Part shown: positions 50,523 to 59,203 of the stretch, piece after piece
Layout of the letters: the number at the start of each line of letters is the position of its first letter
How positions within the stretch are numbered: the stretch's first letter is position 1
Assembly (NCBI RefSeq): GCF_048323655.1
Contig: NZ_JBLUWW010000006.1
Span: 124,001-188,000 of the forward strand
DNA: 64,000 bases
Reading direction: 5' to 3'
From: Salinimicrobium soli
Lineage (GTDB): Bacteria; Bacteroidota; Bacteroidia; Flavobacteriales; Flavobacteriaceae
Translations under genes and position numbers: made by a program
The notes under the pieces: model-generated
Told to the model about the DNA's origin: nothing
Databases searched by the model: none
The model's input: the letters and a program-made list of their open reading frames with translations, nothing else

Positions 50523-51107
50523 ATGAGCGAAAAAGAACGTAACGAAGAAAATATATCCGAAGAGGAGAGCATCAAAGATCAGGTGGAAGAAATACTTGAC
50601 GAGGCTATAGAAGAAGCGGATTCCAAAGAAGAACAGCAGGAAACCGAAACTTCTGAATCTGAAAAAGAGCAGCTAAAGGCTGATCTTGAAAAGGAGAAAG
50701 ATAAATTCCTGCGGCTTTTCGCAGAGTTTGAGAACTACAAGAGACGCACCAGTAAAGAGCGCGTTGAGATGTTCAAAACTGCCAGCCAGGACGTGATGGT
50801 TTCCATGCTTCCTGTACTTGATGATTTTGACAGAGCCCTTAATGAAATTGCCAAGGCTAAAGACAAAAACCTTTTAAAAGGTGTGGAACTTATCTATAAT
50901 AAGTTCAGGGAAACTTTGCGTTCCAAAGGCCTGGAATTAATGGAAGTCAAAGAGGGTGACGCCTTTGATGCCGACCTTCATGAAGCTATTACTCAAATTC
51001 CTGCCCCTTCAGATAAATTAAAAGGCAAGATTGTTGACGTAGTAGAGAAAGGCTATAAACTGGGTGATAGAATTATCCGGTATCCAAAAGTGGTAACCGG
51101 AAAATAA
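50523..51107 (+). CDS. grpE: GrpE nucleotide exchange factor
   Basis: A 194-residue co-chaperone that releases ADP from DnaK. A very acidic, disordered N-terminal part (1-60) leads into the long coiled coil and then the beta domain: LRLFAEFENYKRRTSKERVEMFKTASQDVMVSMLPVLDDFDRAL, GVELIYNKFRETLRSKGLELMEVKEGDAFDADLHEAI and VDVVEKGYKLGDRIIRYPKVVT. First gene of the grpE-dnaJ operon (35-bp gap). Confidence 0.97.
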   Translation: MSEKERNEENISEEESIKDQVEEILDEAIEEADSKEEQQETETSESEKEQLKADLEKEKDKFLRLFAEFENYKRRTSKERVEMFKTASQDVMVSMLPVLDDFDRALNEIAKAKDKNLLKGVELIYNKFRETLRSKGLELMEVKEGDAFDADLHEAITQIPAPSDKLKGKIVDVVEKGYKLGDRIIRYPKVVTGK

Positions 51108-51142
51108 ATTTTTGACCCCAAAACCAAGAACAGCAAGTTATA

Positions 51143-52267
51143 ATGAAACAGGATTATTACGAAATATTAGGGATTAGCAAGAACGCTACCACAGCCGAGA
51201 TCAAGAAAGCTTACCGCAAAAAAGCTATTGAATTTCACCCGGACAAGAATCCGGGAGATGCGAAGGCCGAAGAAATGTTCAAGAAAGCGGCCGAAGCTTA
51301 TGAAGTTCTAAGTAACGAAGATAAGCGCGCTAGATATGATCGTTTTGGACACCAGGCCTTCGAAAATGGCGGCTTCGGTGGAGGTGGCGGAATGAATATG
51401 GATGATATTTTCAGCCAATTCGGCGATATCTTCGGCGGCGCCTTTGGCGGCGGTGGAGGATTCTCCGGATTTGGTGGCTTTGGCGGCGGTGGCCAGCGAA
51501 GAATGAAGGGAAGCAACCTGAGGATACGGGTTTCCCTTACTCTTGAAGAAATTGCCAACGGAGTTGAGAAGAAGATAAAAGTAAAACGTAAGGTCCAGGC
51601 TCAGGGAACTACTTATAAAACCTGTCCTACCTGTCATGGTAGCGGTCAGGTGACCCGTGTCACCAATACTATTCTTGGTAGAATGCAAACTGCTTCTCCA
51701 TGTACCTCTTGCGGCGGAAGTGGTCAGATCATTGATCATAAACCGGCAGATGCAGATGCACAGGGATTAGTAGTTAGAGAAGAAACCGTTTCAATTAAGA
51801 TCCCTGCCGGAGTGGTGGAAGGAATGCAGTTGAAGGTTTCCGGGAAAGGTAATGAAGCCCCGGGTAACGGAATGCCGGGAGACCTGCTGGTAGCTATTGA
51901 AGAGAAAGAACATGAAGCACTTCAGCGGGAGGGAGATAACCTGCACTATGATCTGTATATCAGTTTTTCTGAAGCTACCCTGGGTACCTCACGAGAAATT
52001 GATACCGTCACCGGAAAGGTTCGCATTAAAATAGAGGAAGGAGTGCAATCTGGAAAGATCCTGCGCCTTCGCGGAAAAGGTATTCCAAGCATCAACGGTT
52101 ATGGCAAAGGAGACTTGCTGGTTCATGTAAATGTTTGGACTCCAAAGACTCTGAGCAAAGAACAAAGAGAGTTCTTTGAGCGAATGGCAAACGACGAACA
52201 TTTCCAGCCAAAGCCTGAAAAGAGTGATAAATCATTTTTTGAAAAAGTTAAAGATATGTTCACATAA
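51143..52267 (+). CDS. dnaJ: DnaJ co-chaperone with two zinc-finger motifs
   Basis: A 374-residue Hsp40. The J domain (1-70) has IEFHPDKNPGD with the HPD triad; the Gly/Phe-rich linker runs from about 74 to 120. The zinc-finger region holds only two CxxCxGxG motifs (CPTCHGSG and CTSCGGSG) instead of the usual four, with an intact two-lobe C-terminal substrate domain (IPAGVVEGMQLKVSGKGNEAPG, LRLRGKGIPSINGYGKGDL). One zinc site is therefore missing, which I believe is a lineage trait. Stimulates DnaK ATPase. Confidence 0.95.
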   Translation: MKQDYYEILGISKNATTAEIKKAYRKKAIEFHPDKNPGDAKAEEMFKKAAEAYEVLSNEDKRARYDRFGHQAFENGGFGGGGGMNMDDIFSQFGDIFGGAFGGGGGFSGFGGFGGGGQRRMKGSNLRIRVSLTLEEIANGVEKKIKVKRKVQAQGTTYKTCPTCHGSGQVTRVTNTILGRMQTASPCTSCGGSGQIIDHKPADADAQGLVVREETVSIKIPAGVVEGMQLKVSGKGNEAPGNGMPGDLLVAIEEKEHEALQREGDNLHYDLYISFSEATLGTSREIDTVTGKVRIKIEEGVQSGKILRLRGKGIPSINGYGKGDLLVHVNVWTPKTLSKEQREFFERMANDEHFQPKPEKSDKSFFEKVKDMFT

Positions 52268-52292
52268 TGTAAGAATGTTAAATTTTTTTACA

Positions 52293-52300
52293 TATATTTG
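52293..52300 (+). promoter_or_regulatory. -7 box of a candidate small RNA (TATATTTG)
   Basis: Exact TAnnTTTG match 26 bp after the dnaJ stop codon, followed by two hairpins and a terminator but by no reading frame. Confidence 0.35.
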
Positions 52301-52302
52301 AA

Positions 52303-52390
52303 CATCACTAATCTTAATTAGTGACAATTTTTCTTTTTCATAGCAATTTTTTTCCCATCCTTAAGCGATTAAGGATGGGTTTTATTTTTA
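52303..52390 (+). ncRNA. Candidate small RNA downstream of dnaJ
   Basis: After a -7 box (52293-52300) comes a short perfect hairpin TCACTAAT-ctta-ATTAGTGA (52305-52324) followed by a U-rich single-stranded stretch (CAATTTTTCTTTTTC), a spacer, and a strong terminator hairpin CCCATCCTTAA-gcga-TTAAGGATGGG (52354-52379) with T run. A transcript of about 85 nt with two stems is predicted. It could equally be the 3' end of the dnaJ transcript. No family is recognised. Confidence 0.35.
52354..52387 (+). terminator. Terminator after dnaJ / candidate sRNA
   Basis: An 11-bp perfect stem with a gcga loop followed by TTTTATTTTT. Confidence 0.88.
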
Positions 52391-52496
52391 GAATAGCCTT
52401 ATGTCGAAATTGGTGTTTTTCGTAGAAGTATTAAAATCTTCCTAATCTCCAAATTGACTTTTAGGCATTTCGATATCTTTACATCAAAGTTTCCTT

Positions 52497-53426
52497 ATGG
52501 ATAATCTCCTGATCGCAAAAAACATTTCCAAGAATTACGGCGATTTTACTGCACTCAATGATATTTCTCTCGAGATCCCCCGAAGTAGCATTTTTGGGAT
52601 CTTAGGTCCGAATGGTGCCGGGAAGACTACATTTATCAGGATCATTAATCAGATAACCCTACCAAGTTCGGGGGAGATCCTCCTGGACGGGCACCCACTG
52701 CGACCGACCGATATTCAGCATATAGGATACCTTCCTGAGGAACGTGGGCTTTATAAGTCAATGAAAGTGGGGGAGCAGGCCCTTTATCTGGCTCAGTTGA
52801 AAGGGCTTTCCAAAAGTGAGGCAAAGGCGAGGTTGAAATACTGGTTTGAAAAACTGGGAATAGAGGATTGGTGGAATAAAAAGATCCAGGAACTGTCAAA
52901 GGGAATGGCTCAGAAAGTACAGTTCGTAGTAACGGTTTTGCACCGGCCAAAACTGTTAATTTTTGATGAACCCTTTAGTGGTTTTGATCCAGTGAACGCT
53001 AACCTTATTAAAGATGAGATCCTTCAACTACGGGATGAGGGAGCTACCATATTATTTTCAACTCATCGTATGGAGAGTGTGGAGGAGCTGTGTGACTATA
53101 TGGCATTGATCCACAAAGGTCACAAATTACTCGATGGCGAAGTGACTTCCATAAAGAGACAGTACAAATCAAACACCTTTGAGGTTGGACTCGAAGCTCC
53201 AGACCTGGTAAGTCTCCGGAAGGAACTCGATGCGAAATTCAAGATCTCTGAAACCGAATTTAAAAGTATCAATAACGACCTTAAATTGAAGATACAGATC
53301 TCTGATTCTGCATCTCCAAACGACCTTTTGGTATATCTTACTACACGGGCACAGGTTAATCATTTTGTGGAAGTGATCCCTTCAGTAAACGATATTTTCA
53401 TTAAAACAGTTACTACGAATGCGTAA
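52497..53426 (+). CDS. ABC transporter ATP-binding protein (ABC-2 type)
   Basis: A 309-residue ATPase: Walker A GPNGAGKTT near residue 40, Q-loop IGYLPEERGLYKSM, signature LSKGMAQKVQFV, Walker B KLLIFDEPFSGFDP, switch His in FSTHRMESVEE. The last 80 residues are a divergent C-terminal extension. With the permease at 53419 (8-bp overlap) it forms an ABC-2-type exporter resembling NatAB; the substrate is unknown. Confidence 0.95.
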   Translation: MDNLLIAKNISKNYGDFTALNDISLEIPRSSIFGILGPNGAGKTTFIRIINQITLPSSGEILLDGHPLRPTDIQHIGYLPEERGLYKSMKVGEQALYLAQLKGLSKSEAKARLKYWFEKLGIEDWWNKKIQELSKGMAQKVQFVVTVLHRPKLLIFDEPFSGFDPVNANLIKDEILQLRDEGATILFSTHRMESVEELCDYMALIHKGHKLLDGEVTSIKRQYKSNTFEVGLEAPDLVSLRKELDAKFKISETEFKSINNDLKLKIQISDSASPNDLLVYLTTRAQVNHFVEVIPSVNDIFIKTVTTNA

Positions 53427-54711
53427 TCTAAAGCTCATCATAAAAAGGGAATACCTGGCGAGGGTTCGGAATAAGACCTTTATTGTAATGACCTTTTTGA
53501 GTCCACTAATTTTGGTTGGGATGATCGTACTGATCGCGTACCTGGCCAGTCTGAATAGTGAGGAGCAAAGGATAGTAGGGATCATGGATGAAAGTGAACT
53601 CTTTTCTTCGGAATTTTCCGATTCAGATGAAATAGATTTTATAGACCTTTCTGATCTTTCCCTTGAAGAAGCAAAAGCGGTGGTAAAGGATAAAGAATAC
53701 TACGGACTTCTTCACATTCCGAAGATACCCGAAAATTCTTCCCCCGAAATACAATTTTTCGCACAGGAAGCCCCGGCCTTTGGTTTTCTTACAGAAATGG
53801 AAAAAACCATCAGTGATAAACTCACCAACCGCCAGCTGCAACAAAGGGGAATAGATGTCGACCTGATTGAACAATCTGAAGCGCGGGTTGATATTCAAAT
53901 CCAGAATTTCTCGGGAGAACGCACTTCAAAAATGTCAAATTACGTCAAGATGTTCTTTGGTGGTGCCGCCGGCTATCTGTTGATGATGTTCATAATCATC
54001 TATGGGAATATGGTAATGCGGAGTGTAATAGAAGAAAAGACCAATAGGATCATTGAGATTATAATCTCTTCGGTAAAACCCATACATCTTATGTTGGGTA
54101 AGATCCTGGGAACTTCTTTTGCCGGGATCACCCAGTTCTTTATCTGGGTTATCTTGGGAGGAGTAATGTTAACGGTTGTATCGAGCATTGCCGGAGTAGA
54201 TATCGCGGCAGCCCATAGTCCGCAGCAGCAGGCAATGGAACAGCTTTCAGACAATGACCTGCAGCAGCTGGTAATGGATATTGCCCGCTTGCCAATGTTG
54301 ACTTTGCTTATTAGTTTTTTAGTTTATTTTATTGGAGGCTATTTTCTATACAGTTCGATTTATGCGGCTATTGGCGCGGCTGTAGATAATGAGACTGATA
54401 CCCAACAATTCATGCTGCCGGTGATCCTGCCGTTGATGCTTGGGATCTATGTGGGCTTTTTCGCTGTTATTGAAAATCCGCACGGGGTGGTATCGACTGT
54501 TTTTTCGATGATCCCGCTTACTTCACCTATTGTGATGCTAATGCGGATCCCTTTTGGAGTGGCCTGGTGGGAACTGGCTATCTCTATTGGTCTGTTAATA
54601 CTATCTATTGCCGGGGTGGTATGGATAGCGGCAAAGATCTACAGGGTTGGAATCCTCATGTACGGGAAGAAACCGGGTTACAAGGAGTTATATAACTGGC
54701 TTAAATATTAA
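53419..54711 (+). CDS. ABC-2-type transporter permease (NatB-like)
   Basis: A 430-residue integral membrane protein with one N-terminal helix (about 20-42), a large extracytoplasmic domain (about 45-170) and five or six C-terminal helices: SNYVKMFFGGAAGYLLMMFIIIYGNMVMRSVIEEKTNRIIEIIISSVKP, GKILGTSFAGITQFFIWVILGG, and the closing TSPIVMLMRIPFGVAWWELAISIGLLILSIAGVVWIAAKIYRVGILMYGKKPGY. This is the layout of NatB/YhaP exporters. Its start overlaps the ATPase gene by 8 bp, so they are co-translated. The next gene starts 2 bp later. Confidence 0.93.
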   Translation: MRNLKLIIKREYLARVRNKTFIVMTFLSPLILVGMIVLIAYLASLNSEEQRIVGIMDESELFSSEFSDSDEIDFIDLSDLSLEEAKAVVKDKEYYGLLHIPKIPENSSPEIQFFAQEAPAFGFLTEMEKTISDKLTNRQLQQRGIDVDLIEQSEARVDIQIQNFSGERTSKMSNYVKMFFGGAAGYLLMMFIIIYGNMVMRSVIEEKTNRIIEIIISSVKPIHLMLGKILGTSFAGITQFFIWVILGGVMLTVVSSIAGVDIAAAHSPQQQAMEQLSDNDLQQLVMDIARLPMLTLLISFLVYFIGGYFLYSSIYAAIGAAVDNETDTQQFMLPVILPLMLGIYVGFFAVIENPHGVVSTVFSMIPLTSPIVMLMRIPFGVAWWELAISIGLLILSIAGVVWIAAKIYRVGILMYGKKPGYKELYNWLKY

Positions 54712-54713
54712 GA

Positions 54714-55628
54714 ATGCAGCAACGCGGGGTAGATCAGGTTAAAGAGGTTATACAGGAAGATATCTGGGGAACCATTCTGGATTTTCTTGACTATACCCTT
54801 GTTCCCTTTGGAAAAGGCGAAGACCAGGTGCGCATTACAGTGGGACTGGTCTTGCTGATCATCGTCGCTTTCCTGCTTACCAACATCGTAATGCGATGGG
54901 TAAGGATTTTCTTTACCAGAAAGCTGGCAGAATCTGATAAGCTTAAATTCATAAGTGTCTTTAAGTTCATCAGGTATCTGGTGTATGTGGTGGTGATCAT
55001 CGCGGTGCTGAGTTCTGCAGGGATCGACATTACCATCCTTCTAACCGCTTCCGCAGCCTTATTTGTTGGATTGGGGTTTGCCTTGCAGGAACTTTTTCAG
55101 GATATAATTGGAGGGCTGTTCATTATAGTCGATAAATCGCTGCTTGTTGGTGACATCGTTGAAATGGAAGGCCGGGTGGGCCGGGTCATTGACATCAAAC
55201 TGCGTACTACCAGACTTTTGACCCGAGATGATAAAGTAATGATCATTCCAAACCATAAATTTACCAGTGAGATCATTCTCAACTTCACTCAAAATCACCG
55301 TACCACAAGGGAGCTGGTTAGAGTGGGAGTGGCCTACGGCAGTGATACTGAAAAAGTAAAAGAGTTGCTACTGGATAGTGTGAAGGAGCAGGCAGGGATC
55401 ACCAAAAAACCTGCGCCATTTGTCCTTTTTGAAGACTTCGGAGATTCTGCGCTTATCTTTTCCATCAACTTTTTTGTTACTGACAGTTTTGTGGATCCAA
55501 AGATCAAAAGCCAGGTGAGATATAAGATAGATCAGAAATTCAGAGAGAACGGAATTACAATTCCGTTCCCACAGAGAGATGTTCACTTCTTCAGGGGAGG
55601 TGGAATGGAGGATCTGGATCAGGAATAA
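54714..55628 (+). CDS. MscS-type mechanosensitive channel
   Basis: A 304-residue membrane protein with three or four helices, the pore-lining segment LLTASAALFVGLGFALQELFQDIIGGLFIIVDKSLLVGDIVEMEGRVGRVIDIKLRTTRLLTRDDKVMIIPNHKF (the start of the beta domain after the pore) and a C-terminal alpha/beta cage. Channels of this type open under membrane tension. It starts 2 bp after the permease gene, so it is probably in the same operon. Confidence 0.95.
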   Translation: MQQRGVDQVKEVIQEDIWGTILDFLDYTLVPFGKGEDQVRITVGLVLLIIVAFLLTNIVMRWVRIFFTRKLAESDKLKFISVFKFIRYLVYVVVIIAVLSSAGIDITILLTASAALFVGLGFALQELFQDIIGGLFIIVDKSLLVGDIVEMEGRVGRVIDIKLRTTRLLTRDDKVMIIPNHKFTSEIILNFTQNHRTTRELVRVGVAYGSDTEKVKELLLDSVKEQAGITKKPAPFVLFEDFGDSALIFSINFFVTDSFVDPKIKSQVRYKIDQKFRENGITIPFPQRDVHFFRGGGMEDLDQE

Positions 55629-55778
55629 TGAGGGAGAATTTTTCCGAAGTAAAGAGGAAATGATGCCTGCCAACATTCAGTTTAAATTCTGAACATTTTG
55701 TATATTACAGCTATGCCATCAAGTACGAACTTCAGAAGGTTTATCTCACAGATTTTAAAAAGAAAAAAGTAAAGAAGC

Positions 55779-56942
55779 ATGCCAAAGATTTTATTGATCG
55801 AAGACGAAGCTGCCATTAGAAGGGTATTAATTAAGATCCTTACCGAAGAAAACAATTCCTACGAAGTTGAAGAGGCTGCAGATGGTTTGGAAGGTATAGA
55901 AAAGATAAGAGAACAGGAATACGACCTGGTCCTGTGCGATATCAAAATGCCGAAGATGGATGGAGTGGAGGTGCTGGAAGCGGTGAAAAAACTAAAACCG
56001 GAGATCCCTATCGTGATGATCTCGGGTCACGGTGACCTTGACACTGCAGTGAATACCATGAGAATGGGTGCTTTTGATTACATTTCTAAACCCCCGGATC
56101 TCAACAGGTTATTGAATACCGTCCGCAACGCGCTGGACCGTAAAGAACTTGTGGTAGAGAACACGCGGTTGAAGAAAAAGGTCAGCAAGAATTTTGAAAT
56201 GATCGGTGAGTCAGAAGAGATCAGCCGAATCAAAGATATAATTGAAAAAGTAGCACCTACAGATGCGCGAGTACTTATCACCGGGCCAAATGGAACCGGA
56301 AAAGAGCTTGTAGCCCACTGGTTGCACCAAAAAAGCGACCGGTCTTCTGGACCTATGATAGAAGTAAACTGCGCGGCAATCCCTTCTGAATTGATAGAAA
56401 GTGAACTTTTTGGCCATGTCAAAGGAGCATTCACGTCGGCTAATAAAGACAGGGCCGGAAAATTCGAAGCTGCTAACGGAGGCACCATTTTTCTGGATGA
56501 GGTGGGAGATATGAGCCTCTCTGCCCAGGCAAAAGTGCTGCGAGCACTGCAGGAGAATAAGATCTCCCGCGTAGGAAGTGATAAGGATATTAAAGTTGAT
56601 GTGCGGGTAATAGCCGCGACCAACAAGGATCTCAAAAAAGAGATCGAGGAGAAGAAATTCCGGGAAGACCTTTATCACAGGCTGGCCGTAATTCTCATCC
56701 AGGTGCCATCTTTGAATGATCGAAGGGAGGATATTCCATTACTGGTAAATTTCTTTGCAGACAAGATCACTACTGAACAAGGGGTCAATAAAAAGACCTT
56801 TTCAGATGATGCTTTGAAGCTGCTTCAGGAGTACAACTGGACCGGAAACATCAGGGAATTGAGAAATGTGGTGGAAAGACTTATCATTCTGGGTGGCCAG
56901 GAAGTGACCGAAGAGGATGTGCGTCTTTTTGCCAGTAAATAA
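55779..56942 (+). CDS. NtrC-like response regulator lacking a DNA-binding domain
   Basis: A 387-residue protein: receiver domain (1-120) with the phosphorylatable Asp54 in LVLCDIKMPKMDG, followed by a sigma-54-type AAA+ domain (about 140-375) with Walker A-like GPNGTGKE, Walker B GGTIFLDEVGD and the sensor segments RVIAATNKDL and NWTGNIRELRNVVERLII. The L1 loop reads GAFTSA instead of GAFTGA, and the chain ends at residue 387 with no Fis-type helix-turn-helix. Therefore sigma-54 activation and DNA binding are both doubtful. It may act in complex with another protein. Single gene after the MscS gene. Confidence 0.9.
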   Translation: MPKILLIEDEAAIRRVLIKILTEENNSYEVEEAADGLEGIEKIREQEYDLVLCDIKMPKMDGVEVLEAVKKLKPEIPIVMISGHGDLDTAVNTMRMGAFDYISKPPDLNRLLNTVRNALDRKELVVENTRLKKKVSKNFEMIGESEEISRIKDIIEKVAPTDARVLITGPNGTGKELVAHWLHQKSDRSSGPMIEVNCAAIPSELIESELFGHVKGAFTSANKDRAGKFEAANGGTIFLDEVGDMSLSAQAKVLRALQENKISRVGSDKDIKVDVRVIAATNKDLKKEIEEKKFREDLYHRLAVILIQVPSLNDRREDIPLLVNFFADKITTEQGVNKKTFSDDALKLLQEYNWTGNIRELRNVVERLIILGGQEVTEEDVRLFASK

Positions 56943-56945
56943 ATC

Positions 56946-57536
56946 TTAGTTCTCTTTTGGTGGCGGAAAATATCTGAGGAAGTACATTTTATCTCCGCTC
57001 GGGTGATCCCACTCATTGAACATCTCAAACCCATAGCGCTGGTAGGCAATACTGATGCGTCTTATTCGTGTTTCGGCATAGATTGGCAACTGCAGTGCCT
57101 GTGAGATCTCCATAAAACGGTTTTTCATGTGATAAGCCGTTTTGGCATCATCGCTGCCACGGGCATCACTTATGATCCCCCAGAACCAGCAATAGAGATA
57201 GTCTCCTTCTTTTGGCCGTTGCGCTTTTACATACTCTTGCACTTTCATGGCTTTAAGACCTTTTTTGATGCCGGTCACGTTGATGGCCAGCTTAATATCC
57301 TGAACAAGATCTTTCCAGAAGTTTTTGTCTTTGCTGTTCGTGCGGAAAAGTATGGCAATACCTTTACCGTCTTCAGAAACAATAAGGGCATCTTTTTCAA
57401 TGGCTTTTTCCACCATATACTTAGCCAGATAGTTAAAGCGTTTTTCCCTATTAGCGTCATCTTTAACGATCTCCATGGAAGTGGGAATTTCCTGGAGGAG
57501 AATGGATACGTTATTGATTATTTCCTGCTTGTTCAA
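56946..57536 (-). CDS. Putative GNAT-like protein of unknown function
   Basis: A 196-residue soluble protein. GNAT-like features are suggestive but weak: KGIAILFRTNSKDKNFWKDLVQDIKLAINVTGIKKGLKAMKVQEYV, YLYCWFWGIISDARGSDDAKTAYHMKNRFMEISQALQLPIYAETRIRRISIAYQRYGFEMFNEWDHP, the last part resembling the donor-binding and strand 6-7 region (RIAYERLGFE pattern). The order motif, central strand, then IYAET...YQRYGF is shared by N-acetyltransferases. No substrate can be inferred. Convergent with the response regulator. Confidence 0.55.
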   Translation of the reverse strand: MNKQEIINNVSILLQEIPTSMEIVKDDANREKRFNYLAKYMVEKAIEKDALIVSEDGKGIAILFRTNSKDKNFWKDLVQDIKLAINVTGIKKGLKAMKVQEYVKAQRPKEGDYLYCWFWGIISDARGSDDAKTAYHMKNRFMEISQALQLPIYAETRIRRISIAYQRYGFEMFNEWDHPSGDKMYFLRYFPPPKEN

Positions 57537-57675
57537 GGTCTTTGAATTTTTCCGAAAGATAAAAAAATGCCGGCAGTTGGAGAGAAAACAGCACTCTAAT
57601 TGTCGCGAAGTAAAAGGCCTCTGTCACAGCTTTTTAAAAATAGTTGAAAATCAGAAGCTTTTTGGAATGGTTTTT

Positions 57676-57683
57676 TATTTTTG
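57676..57683 (+). promoter_or_regulatory. -7 promoter box of the M28 peptidase gene (TATTTTTG)
   Basis: Exact TAnnTTTG match 22 bp before the ATG at 57706; it lies within a longer upstream frame and supports the downstream start. Confidence 0.5.
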
Positions 57684-57705
57684 TTTTTCCAAATCACTGG
57701 ATACC

Positions 57706-59127
57706 ATGAAAAAATTGAACACCCTATTACTGATCTTTACTTTCACTCTTGCAGGTTTTGCACAGAATAATTCCGTTAGTGAAGATTCCCTAATGCTTCG
57801 GAAGTTATACGAGCAGTCACTTTTAAACGGAAAAAGTTATGAGTGGCTTGATCATTTATCTAATAACATCGGAGGAAGGCTTTCAGGATCAGTAAATGCT
57901 GAAAGGGCAGTAAAATATACCAAAGCGGAGTTGGAGAAGCTCGGCCTGGACAAGGTATGGTTACAGCCGGTAATGGTTCCGAAGTGGACCAGAGGAGTAC
58001 AGGAGTATGCTTATGTGCAGGTTGCCGAAGGAACTACCACCCCAGTTAACATTACAGCTTTGGGAGGTTCGGTTGCGACGCCTGAAACAGGACTTCGCGC
58101 CGAGGTGGTTGAAGTACACGGGCTTGAAGAACTCGCCTCGCTGGGGAAAGAAAAACTTGCAGGAAAGATCGTGTTTTACAACCGGCCAATGCAACCTGAT
58201 GTCATACATACTTTTGAAGCCTATGGAGGTTGTGTGGATCAACGATACTCGGGAGCTGCAGAGGCTGCCAAGTACGGCGCAGCTGGGGTGATCGTGCGGT
58301 CTATGAGCCATAAGATCGATAAATATCCTCATACCGGTTCAATGAGTTATGGAGAACTCCCTGACGAGAAAAGAATTCCGGCAGCAGCCATCAGTACCCA
58401 GGATGCCGATTATCTCAGCAGTATGCTAAAACTCAATAAAGACCTTTCTTTCTATTATAAAATGAACTGTAAGAACTATCCCGATGTAGAGTCTTACAAT
58501 GTGATAGGAGAGATCACAGGTAGTGAAAATCCTGAAGAAATTATTGTAGTAGGTGGGCACCTGGATTCCTGGGATCTCGGAGATGGATCTCACGATGATG
58601 GGGCAGGTGTAGTACAATCTATGGAAGTCCTTCGTTTGTTTAAGGAAAGCGGGATCACTCCTAAAAAGACCATTCGTGTAGTACTGTTTATGAACGAGGA
58701 GAACGGACTTCGTGGTGGTAAAAAATACGCTGAGGTGGCTACAGCTAAAAATGAAAACCATGTATTCGCATTGGAAAGTGATTCGGGCGGATTTACCCCT
58801 CGCGGATTTTCTTTTGATGCTTCCCCACAGCAGTTCCAAAAAGTACAGAGTTGGGAGCCTCTTTTCAAGCCATACCTTATCCACTATTTTGAGCTTGGTG
58901 GCAGCGGTGCCGATATTGGTCCTCTAAAAGGTGGAAATACAGTCCTGGCAGGTCTTCGTCCGGATTCACAGCGGTATTTTGATTATCACCATGCTGCTAC
59001 AGATACTTTTGAAGCGGTGAATAAAAGAGAGCTTGAATTGGGAGCGGCAACTATGGCTTCCCTGGTATATCTGGTAGATAAATATGGTTTTGATTCTATT
59101 CAAAATCAGCCCGACATTCTAAAATAA
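57706..59127 (+). CDS. Exported M28-family metallopeptidase with PA domain
   Basis: A 473-residue zinc aminopeptidase or carboxypeptidase-type enzyme. The start at 57706 gives a signal peptide ending TLAGFAQN. A protease-associated domain lies about 130-250 (RYSGAAEAAKYGAAGVIVRSM). The zinc site is VVGGHLDSWDLGDGSHDDGAGVV and FMNEENGLRGGKKYAE, plus the last His in YHHAATDTFEAVN. Role: degrading peptides in the periplasm. The longer frame to 57475 is not used because a -7 box lies in it. Confidence 0.93.
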   Translation: MKKLNTLLLIFTFTLAGFAQNNSVSEDSLMLRKLYEQSLLNGKSYEWLDHLSNNIGGRLSGSVNAERAVKYTKAELEKLGLDKVWLQPVMVPKWTRGVQEYAYVQVAEGTTTPVNITALGGSVATPETGLRAEVVEVHGLEELASLGKEKLAGKIVFYNRPMQPDVIHTFEAYGGCVDQRYSGAAEAAKYGAAGVIVRSMSHKIDKYPHTGSMSYGELPDEKRIPAAAISTQDADYLSSMLKLNKDLSFYYKMNCKNYPDVESYNVIGEITGSENPEEIIVVGGHLDSWDLGDGSHDDGAGVVQSMEVLRLFKESGITPKKTIRVVLFMNEENGLRGGKKYAEVATAKNENHVFALESDSGGFTPRGFSFDASPQQFQKVQSWEPLFKPYLIHYFELGGSGADIGPLKGGNTVLAGLRPDSQRYFDYHHAATDTFEAVNKRELELGAATMASLVYLVDKYGFDSIQNQPDILK

Positions 59128-59175
59128 AGCTCACAAAGAAAACCGGAATTAATTCCCGCCGGCCCTTAAACTTTT

Positions 59176-59183
59176 TATCTTTG
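59176..59183 (+). promoter_or_regulatory. -7 promoter box of the MATE gene (TATCTTTG)
   Basis: Exact TAnnTTTG match, 20 bp before the GTG start at 59204. Confidence 0.55.
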
Positions 59184-59203
59184 CAGCCTTAAAACACGAA
59201 AGG

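Noticed and set aside
57475..57705. 77-codon N-terminal extension of the M28 peptidase
   Set aside because: It would bury the signal peptide and overlaps the opposite gene and a -7 box.
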